From Stieleria marina (GTDB lineage Bacteria; Planctomycetota; Planctomycetia; Pirellulales; Pirellulaceae), in assembly GCA_007741555.1 (NCBI GenBank), contig CP036526.1, positions 7,615,719-7,679,718 on the forward strand: a stretch of 64,000 nt of DNA. The letters run 5' to 3'. Positions within the stretch are counted from its first letter, which is position 1; the number at the start of each line of letters is the position of its first letter. This document shows positions 1 through 7,300 of the stretch, piece after piece. A program made the position numbers and the translations under genes. Under the pieces are notes generated by a model. The model was not told the origin of the DNA, did not search any database, and saw nothing but the letters and a program-made list of their open reading frames with translations.

Positions 1-219
1 ACAGCGAGCGATCGCCGGGTGCTGCATTTTTTTCAGTGCATCCCATTCGCGCGAAAAGATCGCGCGTGCTTCGGGAGTACCGCCAAAGGGAGCCGCAAAA
101 ATCTTGACTGCGATGGCGCGTTTCAGTTGGACGTGAATGGCTCGCCAGACAGAACTACTGGACGATGGGTTGCCCAGCTTGGTTTCGATTGCGAGCGGAC
201 CAAGGCGACTTCGTGGCAT
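1..219 (-). CDS. Ser/Thr protein kinase-like protein, N-terminal fragment (cut by window edge)
   Basis: The open frame runs from an ATG at 219 to base 1 without a stop, giving 73 residues of a longer protein. It looks like the N-lobe of a Hanks-type protein kinase: the stretch IAVKIF supplies the AxK lysine that positions ATP, and REWDALKKMQHPAIARC fits the C-helix glutamate and the following HPNIV-like turn. The usual glycine-rich loop is poor: KLGNPSSSSSVWRA keeps one glycine and has a run of serines where GxGxxG is expected, so nucleotide binding may be weak. An in-frame GTG lies 20 to 30 codons upstream, after a TGA. The catalytic loop is outside the window, so activity cannot be judged. 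Planctomycetes carry many such kinases. Confidence 0.6.
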   Translation of the reverse strand, partial: MPRSRLGPLAIETKLGNPSSSSSVWRAIHVQLKRAIAVKIFAAPFGGTPEARAIFSREWDALKKMQHPAIARC

Positions 220-446
220 CGTGTCGACGGCTATATGACAAGAAAAGAAAGCAACATTAGCAGGTGCAACCACACCGAGCTGCCGATGCGATCAACTATA
301 ACGATACCACGTCCCAGTCAAAACAAGCCAGCACAGCCGAAGTCCGCCAAGTACCTGCGCATCATTCCACTGGCATCATCAGGGCCAGAAGTGCTCGGCT
401 GACCCCGCTTTCACCCCGCCAGACGGCACGGGTGGTTCATCAACGC

Positions 447-968
447 TTAGTGTTGAATTTGGTCCATCAAGTGTGTGAAGAAGATGGCTTTGTCCGTGCA
501 ATACCGGTCTTCATCGCCTTGGCCTGACTTCCAGCGTGCGATTTTGGTCTCTTCAAAGCGAATCGCCACGTCAGGGTTGTCACGCAAATGATCACGCAAT
601 GCGATCGCATTTCGCCAAAACGGAGAATCGGTTTTCGCCAAAAACACTCGGTGCGTGGGATCGCCATGACGAGGTTTTTCCAGCATCACCGACTCGCCTG
701 CCCAGTCGGTCGTCGGCGTCCTGCGAAAATTGAGGCCTTCGATCAGATTGGCTGACTCCAGAATCGCGCCGCTGGGATCCTCGCTTGACGGGTCCACGCC
801 CGCCAGGACATCGATGGTCGGTCGAGCGATTAGGCCGGAAATCGCTGTGCTGCCGACATGTTCTACGGCCGTCACCCAGCCCAAACAAGTCTGCAGGATA
901 CTGCTTCGCGTTTGTTGAAACTCTTGTTTCCAACGGGGGTCGTAATGCATCAGTCGCACGGTGGGCAT
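447..968 (-). CDS. GrpB family protein (UPF0157, nucleotidyltransferase fold)
   Basis: A 173-residue protein with the GrpB family signature: VEHVGSTAISGL near residues 36-47, the following ARPTIDVLAGV strand carrying the acidic residue, and the C-terminal block around HLRDNPDVA. The family has a nucleotidyltransferase-like fold, is sometimes fused to dephospho-CoA kinase, and its reaction is not settled, so no substrate is proposed. The length is normal for a stand-alone member. It stands alone on the minus strand; a terminator for the gene to its right lies between the two genes, so it probably has its own promoter. Confidence 0.85.
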   Translation of the reverse strand: MPTVRLMHYDPRWKQEFQQTRSSILQTCLGWVTAVEHVGSTAISGLIARPTIDVLAGVDPSSEDPSGAILESANLIEGLNFRRTPTTDWAGESVMLEKPRHGDPTHRVFLAKTDSPFWRNAIALRDHLRDNPDVAIRFEETKIARWKSGQGDEDRYCTDKAIFFTHLMDQIQH

Positions 969-1063
969 GTTCCCATTCTAGCGACCTTTCAAGTCCAAAA
1001 CTTACGATAACCCCCAATGCGATTGCCGTCGCTTGCAAGTAGCATGTCGGATTCGTCGGCGCA

Positions 1064-1098
1064 CAAAAAAAGCTTGGCACGATTCGCACCAAGCTTTT
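1064..1098 (-). terminator. Intrinsic terminator of the SHD1 protein gene
   Basis: Bases 1068-1077 pair with 1089-1098 to form a ten-pair stem (AAAGCTTGG side and CCAAGCTTT side) with an eleven-base loop. Read on the minus strand the stem is followed by a run of T from the A-tract at 1065-1071. It lies about 50 bases past the stop of the gene ending at 1151. Confidence 0.75.
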
Positions 1099-1150
1099 CT
1101 GAATTTATCGGATCGTTGTCATGTGACCTCGATCGAGTCGATGACTGCAA

Positions 1151-2818
1151 TTACTTGCTGGTCAACAAAGCAATCCGCGTATCGTCGACTTGCTTGCGAA
1201 GCGATTTGACGTAAGCGGAATCCGCAGGACACATGCGATCGACGGGCACGGTACAAGTTCGCCCATTCGATTTGAGCAAACGAACGTGGGTCGCAGTGAT
1301 TTCGATCAAACGACCAGCAGTACGGAACTGCCCAGTGTTGTCGATCCAAGTTCGCACGCGAGTTTCTGAGAGCGGATTGATCGACACGACTCGTGGTGCC
1401 GAGACAACTTGCAAACGCAACGGCTTGGCCGAGACCTCCTCGGTCGCCAGTTTCTCTGCGATCGTTTCCTTCACCGAATCGATAATCGGTGCAGGCAACT
1501 CTTCGATCATGTTCTCGGGCGTCGCCACATTTCCGGCACTGCCAAACAGATCATCAATGCTGTCGGTCGTCGCCGGAGTTGCATCGCTGGCGGGAGCACC
1601 AAACAGATCATCCAAGTCAGCGTCAGCAGCAGGAGCTTTGTCGTTGCCAGCCGGAGTCGCGGGAGCACCAAAAGGATCGTCACCAGCAGGTGCAGCTGCA
1701 GGAGCGTCACCCATCGGCGCGGCGTCTTCACCACCGCCGAACAAGTCATCAAGGCCACCAGCGTCGATGGCAGGAGCCTTTTGATCGGCGGGGGTCGAGG
1801 GAGCTCCGAAGGGATCAGCAGCGGGAGCCGCGTCTTTGGCGGGAGCAGCATCGGATCCGGCTGCGGCTGGTTCGCCACCGCCGAACAAGTCATCCATCGC
1901 AGCCGCAGCGCCGTCGGTAGCCGCGTCTGGCACTGCTTCAGATGGAGCAGCTGGCGCCCCAAAAGGATCAGCAGCCGGTGCGGCAGCATCGGGGGTTTCG
2001 GCGGCAGGTGCGCCGAATAGATCATCCACGGCAGCGGGAGCCGCAGCATCCTTAGCAGCAGGAGCACCGAACAAATCGTCGGCTGGTGCAGTGTCAGCTG
2101 GTGTGTCGTCAGCAGGCTTTGCCTCAGCAGGTGCTGGTTCGACGGGAGTATCGTCCGCGGGTTTTGGTTCGGCTGGCATCGGTGTTGGCGGTACCGCCGA
2201 GTCAGCATCTTTGGCAACCGGATCCTGGGCAACTGGTTCTGCCGGAGTCGATTCAACCGCTGTTTCGGCGGGAGCAACGCTATCGCCGGACGTCGTTCCT
2301 TGATCCGAAAGGGAAGTCTCTGATTCGACGATCACAGGTGCGGACATGACTGGTTCTTCGCCAACGATCAGTCCCGCATCCAACGGCGTACCGTAGTCAA
2401 CCGAATCAAACATCGGAGCTTCGACGCTCATGGTTTCGATCATCGGGGTCGAATCCATCATGATCGGTTCACCGATGACTTCGTGACTGATGACGTTTCC
2501 GATCGATGCGTTACAGCAGCAAGCCGAAGCGACCGGTTGAGCCATTTCGACGGGCGGAGCGGGGTAAGTCACCATCGGTGACGCAACCACCACATTGCTT
2601 GCCACTGGCGTGGGGCAGCACGACGCGACCGGTTGTTCACAGGTCGGTGCGACTTGGCAACATGACACGGGTACAACGCAGGCTGGTTTGCAGCGAGATC
2701 GTTGCTTGCAGCGAATCTTGTTCAAGAGCCAACCAGCCGAAGCAGGGCTCGCGCTGAAGAGCGCGATCAGGCAAACCACCATTGTCCAACGGCAGAAGTA
2801 TCGGACCTTACGATTCAT
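1151..2818 (-). CDS. Secreted SHD1-domain protein with DDLFG/DPFG repeats
   Basis: A 555-residue exported protein. The start at 2818 is preferred over one 66 bases upstream because a strong ribosome site (GGAGGAG) sits about 12 bases before it and the signal peptide then begins at residue 1 and ends near ASPASAG. A cysteine-rich segment follows (CCQVAPTCEQPVASCCPTP). The middle is Ala/Pro/Asp-rich and holds nine copies of DDLFG or DPFG motifs. The last 75 residues match the SHD1 (Sla1 homology domain 1) pattern: RTWIDNTGQF, a middle strand ending VRLLKSNGR, then VPVDRM and SAYV. SHD1 domains are common in secreted planctomycete proteins, where their partner is unknown; in yeast Sla1 the domain binds NPF-type peptides. 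Monocistronic, with its own terminator. Confidence 0.75.
   Translation of the reverse strand: MNRKVRYFCRWTMVVCLIALFSASPASAGWLLNKIRCKQRSRCKPACVVPVSCCQVAPTCEQPVASCCPTPVASNVVVASPMVTYPAPPVEMAQPVASACCCNASIGNVISHEVIGEPIMMDSTPMIETMSVEAPMFDSVDYGTPLDAGLIVGEEPVMSAPVIVESETSLSDQGTTSGDSVAPAETAVESTPAEPVAQDPVAKDADSAVPPTPMPAEPKPADDTPVEPAPAEAKPADDTPADTAPADDLFGAPAAKDAAAPAAVDDLFGAPAAETPDAAAPAADPFGAPAAPSEAVPDAATDGAAAAMDDLFGGGEPAAAGSDAAPAKDAAPAADPFGAPSTPADQKAPAIDAGGLDDLFGGGEDAAPMGDAPAAAPAGDDPFGAPATPAGNDKAPAADADLDDLFGAPASDATPATTDSIDDLFGSAGNVATPENMIEELPAPIIDSVKETIAEKLATEEVSAKPLRLQVVSAPRVVSINPLSETRVRTWIDNTGQFRTAGRLIEITATHVRLLKSNGRTCTVPVDRMCPADSAYVKSLRKQVDDTRIALLTSK
1538..2082 (-). repeat. Coding repeats: nine DDLFG/DPFG units
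   Basis: Within the SHD1 protein gene, six DDLFG and three DPFG motifs recur every 17 to 30 codons, usually followed by AP or GGE and joined by Ala/Pro linkers. The DNA repeats accordingly, with frequent gccgaacaa-type blocks. Confidence 0.85.
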
Positions 2819-3296
2819 GTTTTGAGCAACTCCTCCACGGCATTTGACCGTGGACGTGGGCGAAAGCGTCGGATTCAGAGGCAATCAATGCGGGCGGCAA
2901 TGTCAGCGGCCGCTAGCTCGATAAGCCAAGCCAGCTCGCCTTCACTTTTTTCTCACTCCGATCTTCACGCATCGCAAAACGGCAGGACCGTACAGCGGCA
3001 AATCAGCAGGACCAATCTGCAATCTTCGTGGTCAGATACGGAGGAAAAACGACCAAATCGCCATCTGGGAAATTCGAACGCTTATGCTAGTTGTGCGAAA
3101 ATGGACTCACAAGCAGGTAAAATGAACAAATACGATGGTTTGCGGTATCCTGGAGGATTGCAGCGATTTCACCGGTTAAAAACTCGACTCCCCTCGACGC
3201 CGCAAATCCGTCACACTCGCCAAACCGTGTCTTTCTCGCCACATCACGGGTTTCAATTCAGATCAATTCCGCCGCTTTCTCAGGAGAAAGACGTCC
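2819..3296. other. Divergent intergenic region (478 bp)
   Basis: Lies between the divergent starts of the SHD1 protein and the sensor kinase. It holds the two ribosome sites (GGAGGAG for the left gene, AGGAG at 3282-3286 for the right). Open frames crossing it have no ribosome site and atypical composition, and I see no convincing sigma-70 promoter pair or conserved RNA. Confidence 0.6.
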
Positions 3297-5129
3297 ATGT
3301 TCCGCCTGCTGCAAGGCCTGTTTGCATCGATGAGCTTGGAGCGGAAATGCCTGCTCTTTTTTGGCTCTGCGCTTTCAGTGCTGATGTGCGGTGCGTTCTT
3401 TGTGGTGCAAAAACTTGGTAAAGAGTTGGTCAAGAACACGACGCGCCAACGAGCCCAGGACTACGGCGCCGCGGAATTGACGATGATTCACGCCAACTCG
3501 GCTTGGGCCAACGGATTGAACGAAGACTCGTCGACCACAATCGGCAACAAAGTCCAAGCCCAGCGATCGCTTTTTCTAAACGAGGACATCGAATTTGCCG
3601 TCCTAGGTTTGGAAGAACCGGTCACCTTTGACAATCTGCCGCCGCCAACTTTGCCTGCCGACGAAGGCGAACGGCAACGACTGATGGACCTCAAAGGGCA
3701 GTATCAATCTCAACTGTCCAACCAGATTGAACAGCGACGTCCGGATATCACCGAAGCTCTGGACCTGGGCGAAAACGAAGCGATGAGCCGCATCGGCTTA
3801 GGAGTCTCGACACCCGTGTTTGCCGAAATCGGTCCGGTCGATGATCGATACATTTATTACAAGCCAGTGTTTCCGACGCAGTCGTGCATTCCGTGTCATC
3901 AACCGACCAACCAAGACATTTCGCTGTCGCCGGATATGTCGTCGTCAGATGAAGACTCGATGTCGATCGCAAAGAAGTATCCGTTTCGTGTCATCCGCGT
4001 CAGCATGCCTTATCAAGACACGCAAGAAACGACGACCTGGATTCGCGCCATCATCATCGCATTGGCAATGCTTATCGTCGCCGTCACGTTGTTCGTGCTG
4101 CACGCGATCGTTCGCTACTTGGTTTTGAAGCCGCTTTATCACCTGCGCGACGTGAGTGATGCGATCACGCATGGCGATACCAATCAACGTGCGACGCTGG
4201 ACACCGAGGACGAATTTCGCGAACTGGCCGACGCGTTCAATCGAATGCTTCGTCACATGACAGAGACACAGGATCAAATCCAAGAAGTCAACGAGGAACT
4301 TGATGGCCGTGTCGACCAACTCGCGCAGCTGAACTTGCAGCTCTACGAAGCCAACCGTCTCAAGAGTGACTTCCTGGCCAACATGAGCCATGAACTGCGC
4401 ACGCCGCTGAACAGCATCATCGGGTTTTCGGACGTTCTGCAGGGGATCGAAGCGTTGGATGACAAACAGCGTCGGTACGCGCAAAACATTCAAAAAAGCG
4501 GTCGTCTACTCCTGGAGATGATCAACGACATTTTGGACTTGGCCAAAGTCGAAGCCGGCAAAATGGAAGTCCGTCGCAGCGAATTTGATCTTGCGCGGTT
4601 GGTGTCCGCCCAGTGCGACATGATCGGATCGCTCAGCGAAGACAAGAACATCTCGGTCAGTGTGGATGTTCCTGCCAACCTTCCGTCCGCGTTTCAAGAC
4701 CCCAACAAGCTGGGGCAAATCATCAACAACTTGCTGTCCAACGCGATCAAGTTCACACCCGAGGGCGGCATGATCACCGTCCGCGTCGCTGACTTGCTGG
4801 ACGGACGATTCCGATTGCAAGTCACTGACACCGGAGTCGGAATTGCCGAAGAGGATCAATCGATCATCTTTCAAAAATTCAGGCAAAGCCACAAAGTTCT
4901 CGACGACGACGGGCTGACGCGCGAGTTTGCCGGCACCGGGTTGGGCTTGTCGATCGTCAAGGAACTCGCCAAGTTGCTCGGCGGGGAGATCGCATTCGAG
5001 AGCGAACTGGGGCGCGGCAGTACGTTCTGGGTCGTGTTGCCTTGGCGACTTAGTGATCGCGCCCCGATTGATTTGATTCCGAGTGCTACGCCTGATGCGC
5101 GAACCTCTTCCAACGTCGCATTGCCGTAA
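3297..5129 (+). CDS. Membrane sensor histidine kinase with haem-c DUF3365-type sensor domain
   Basis: A 610-residue kinase starting 10 bases after an AGGAG. TM1 spans about residues 17-38 and TM2 about 250-272. The region between them resembles the DUF3365/Tll0287-like family and has a haem-c attachment motif CIPCH at residues 197-201, so it should sit in the periplasm and carry covalent haem. A HAMP domain (273-325) and a short coiled coil follow. The HisKA box SHELRTPLNSIIGF carries the phosphoaccepting histidine at 365. The ATPase domain has the N-box (NNLLSNAIKF), G1 (DTGVGI) and G2 (GTGLGLSIVKEL). There is no receiver domain and no regulator gene beside it, so its partner is unknown. Redox state or a gaseous ligand is a plausible signal, by inference. 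rnhA follows 33 bases downstream. Confidence 0.85.
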   Translation: MFRLLQGLFASMSLERKCLLFFGSALSVLMCGAFFVVQKLGKELVKNTTRQRAQDYGAAELTMIHANSAWANGLNEDSSTTIGNKVQAQRSLFLNEDIEFAVLGLEEPVTFDNLPPPTLPADEGERQRLMDLKGQYQSQLSNQIEQRRPDITEALDLGENEAMSRIGLGVSTPVFAEIGPVDDRYIYYKPVFPTQSCIPCHQPTNQDISLSPDMSSSDEDSMSIAKKYPFRVIRVSMPYQDTQETTTWIRAIIIALAMLIVAVTLFVLHAIVRYLVLKPLYHLRDVSDAITHGDTNQRATLDTEDEFRELADAFNRMLRHMTETQDQIQEVNEELDGRVDQLAQLNLQLYEANRLKSDFLANMSHELRTPLNSIIGFSDVLQGIEALDDKQRRYAQNIQKSGRLLLEMINDILDLAKVEAGKMEVRRSEFDLARLVSAQCDMIGSLSEDKNISVSVDVPANLPSAFQDPNKLGQIINNLLSNAIKFTPEGGMITVRVADLLDGRFRLQVTDTGVGIAEEDQSIIFQKFRQSHKVLDDDGLTREFAGTGLGLSIVKELAKLLGGEIAFESELGRGSTFWVVLPWRLSDRAPIDLIPSATPDARTSSNVALP

Positions 5130-5162
5130 CGAAACCGTCCCTTCCGCAAAATCGAATTCTCA

Positions 5163-5621
5163 ATGAAAAAGGTCGAACTCTACACCGATGGCGCTTGCAG
5201 CGGTAATCCAGGCCCCGGCGGATGGGCGTTCATTTTGCGATGCAACCAAACCAATAAAGAACTCGAACGTTCCGACGGCGAACCCGAATCCACCAACAAC
5301 CGCATGGAGTTGATGGCGGTCATTCAAGGACTTTTGGCCCTCAACGAACCTTGCGAAGTCACCCTGTACGCCGATAGCACCTACGTTCTGCAGGGCATGA
5401 AAACCTGGATGGCGGGTTGGAAAAAACGCGGCTGGAAACGCAAAGACGGTTCTAAACTGGTGCCCGTCAAGAATGTCGAACTGTGGAAGCAGTTGGACGA
5501 AGCCATGCAAAAACACTCCATTCATTTCGAGCACGTCAAAGGCCACGATGGCCACATCGAAAACGAACGTTGTGATGTGTTAGCAGTCGCAGCCTATCAG
5601 CGTTATCTGACGAAACGCTAG
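5163..5621 (+). CDS. rnhA: Ribonuclease HI
   Basis: A 152-residue enzyme that cuts the RNA strand of RNA-DNA hybrids in the cytoplasm. The four metal-binding acids are visible at D9 ([15 protein letters not shown]), E49 (NNRMELMA), D71 (YADSTYV) and D138 (NERCDVLA), and the loop histidine is in HVKGHDGH near 124-128. The basic protrusion ([11 protein letters not shown]) seen in E. coli RNase HI is present. The length is normal. It lies 33 bases after the sensor kinase on the same strand, with no clear ribosome site, so translation may be coupled or weak. Confidence 0.95.
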   Translation: MKKVELYTDGACSGNPGPGGWAFILRCNQTNKELERSDGEPESTNNRMELMAVIQGLLALNEPCEVTLYADSTYVLQGMKTWMAGWKKRGWKRKDGSKLVPVKNVELWKQLDEAMQKHSIHFEHVKGHDGHIENERCDVLAVAAYQRYLTKR

Positions 5622-5819
5622 CTCCATCGAATCTCTCGATTGGCAGCAACGCTGCCAGACGGACAGTTGTGCTAGTTCAGCAAGCCAGCCAACGAGCCAG
5701 CCAACCATCGTTTCCGTCCATCGCAATGATGTGACGGGATCCAGATGCGACTAGTATTCAATGCAAGTCGCTCTGTCGACAACCAAATCTCACTGGCTGT
5801 TCTCGCTACGGAAACTTTG

Positions 5820-6968
5820 ATGAATACCACTGACCGTCCATTGCCACCATCGACGGGTCTGGACAAAACGAATCCAGGCAAGAACGAGCGAGTCTTGTCG
5901 ATCGACGCGTTGCGTGGTTTCGATATGTTTTGGATTATCGGCGGGTCTTCCGTTGCCAGCGCGATCTTGCCTCAGGATGACCCTGAGAGCTGGACCGCTC
6001 AAGTCGCCCAGCAATTTGAACACGTCGCCTGGGAAGGGTTTCGGTTTTACGACCTGATCTTTCCGCTCTTCATCTTTTTGGTCGGCTGTGTGCTCCCCTA
6101 TTCGCTTCGAAAGTACACAGCAAGTCCGAAGTTGGTTTACGGCCGGATCGTTCGACGTGGCGCGTTGTTGATCCTTTTGGGTTTTATAGTGAACGGCGCC
6201 CTGCAGTTTGATTTTGCGAACATGCGTTACGCCCACGTACTGCAGCGAATCGGAATCGCATACGTTTTTGCGGCGATCCTCTACCTGCATTCGTCGTGGC
6301 GAGGGCAAGTAGCGGCGGCGGCAGCAATCTTGCTGGGCTATTGGGCACTCCTAGCCTGGGTCCCTGCTCCTGGCGGCGTAGCGGGAGACTATTCGATGCA
6401 AGGAAACCTGGCCGGCTACCTTGATCGCACTTACATGCCAGGCATCATTCTGGAGAAGTACTATGGCTTTGGCGACAACGAAGGATTCCTGTCGACGATA
6501 CCGGCCATCGCAACCGCCTTGCTTGGCCTCTTGGCGGGAACATGGTTGCAGTCCGCCGCACGTCCTTGGCACAAGGTGGTCGGATTAGCGGTAGCTGGCG
6601 CGATCAGTTTACTGGTCGGCCATACCTGGGGACTTTCGTTTCCGGTGATCAAGAACCTTTGGTCAAGCAGCTTTGTGCTGGTAGCGGGCGGCTGGAGCCT
6701 GCTGCTGCTATCGCTTTTCTATGCTGTCGTCGACGTACTTGCCTTTCACCGGCTCGCATTTTTCTGGGTCGTGATTGGGATGAACGCGATCACGATCTAC
6801 GTCGGTCAGCGGATCGTCAATTTTCATGACATCGCCCAATTTTTCTTTGGCGGCTTGGCGAACCTAGCCGGTGAATCTTCTGGCTTGGTCCTGCTGATTG
6901 GAATCCTAGCGATCAAGTGGCTCCTGCTATTTTTCATGTATCGCCACCGCATCTTTTTACGCGTTTAA
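5820..6968 (+). CDS. DUF5009/HGSNAT-like membrane acyltransferase family protein
   Basis: A 382-residue polytopic membrane protein with about ten hydrophobic segments. The N-terminal signature RVLSIDALRGFDMFW and the later LIFPLFIFLVG are typical of the DUF5009/DUF1624 group related to heparan-alpha-glucosaminide N-acetyltransferase, which move acyl groups across or at membranes. Some members act on sugars; the substrate here is unknown. An in-frame ATG at 5745 would add 25 residues but neither start has a good ribosome site; 5820 places the signature at the usual distance from the N-terminus. Monocistronic as far as spacing shows. Confidence 0.75.
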   Translation: MNTTDRPLPPSTGLDKTNPGKNERVLSIDALRGFDMFWIIGGSSVASAILPQDDPESWTAQVAQQFEHVAWEGFRFYDLIFPLFIFLVGCVLPYSLRKYTASPKLVYGRIVRRGALLILLGFIVNGALQFDFANMRYAHVLQRIGIAYVFAAILYLHSSWRGQVAAAAAILLGYWALLAWVPAPGGVAGDYSMQGNLAGYLDRTYMPGIILEKYYGFGDNEGFLSTIPAIATALLGLLAGTWLQSAARPWHKVVGLAVAGAISLLVGHTWGLSFPVIKNLWSSSFVLVAGGWSLLLLSLFYAVVDVLAFHRLAFFWVVIGMNAITIYVGQRIVNFHDIAQFFFGGLANLAGESSGLVLLIGILAIKWLLLFFMYRHRIFLRV

Positions 6969-6994
6969 ACCGATCCCTGGCAGGCCTACACCAG

Positions 6995-7025
6995 TATTCC
7001 CAAGCTCCTCTATTCCCAGCTCCTC
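6995..7025. repeat. Short tandem duplication
   Basis: Two near-identical units, tattcccaagctcctc (6995-7010) and tattcccagctcctc (7011-7025), differ by one base. Too short to suggest a function. Confidence 0.7.
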
Positions 7026-7234
7026 GGCCCCAAACACAGTTACGTTCCACTTCTGAGCGTCCCCAAGCGATAGGCCCGATTTGCAAGTCTCGTCGGCGGG
7101 CAAAATAGTTGCAAAATGATCACTTCTGGCTCAATTGATCTTGCTATGCGACTCCATTGCCATCGCATTGGGAGTATTCCCATCAGCAGCAGCGAAACAT
7201 CGTCGCCCATGTCGCGTAAAACACAGCAAAAGCC

Positions 7235-7240
7235 TATAAT
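7235..7240 (+). promoter_or_regulatory. Candidate -10 box of gyrB
   Basis: A perfect TATAAT lies about 60 bases before the gyrB start, but no good -35 box is present at 16-18 bases upstream. Offered as a candidate only. Confidence 0.3.
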
Positions 7241-7300
7241 TCGGGGATCGAATCGACGGCCATTTTGGCTCCCTTTTCTACGTCTTTGACGCAGGTTTCC

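Larger units (their letters stand above)
6969..7300. other. Intergenic region upstream of gyrB (332 bp)
   Basis: Contains a short tandem duplication (6995-7025) and a candidate -10 element near 7235. No RNA gene recognised. Confidence 0.5.

Noticed and set aside
19-402. Plus-strand frame of 127 codons at the window start
   Set aside because: The opposite strand encodes a recognisable kinase N-lobe over most of it.
1538-2082. CRISPR array
   Set aside because: The repeats are in frame, variable in spacing and encode DDLFG motifs; there is no constant repeat and spacer pattern.
2702-3421. Plus-strand frame of 239 codons across the SHD1-kinase intergenic region
   Set aside because: It overlaps the starts of two well-supported genes, has no ribosome site and no recognisable protein features.
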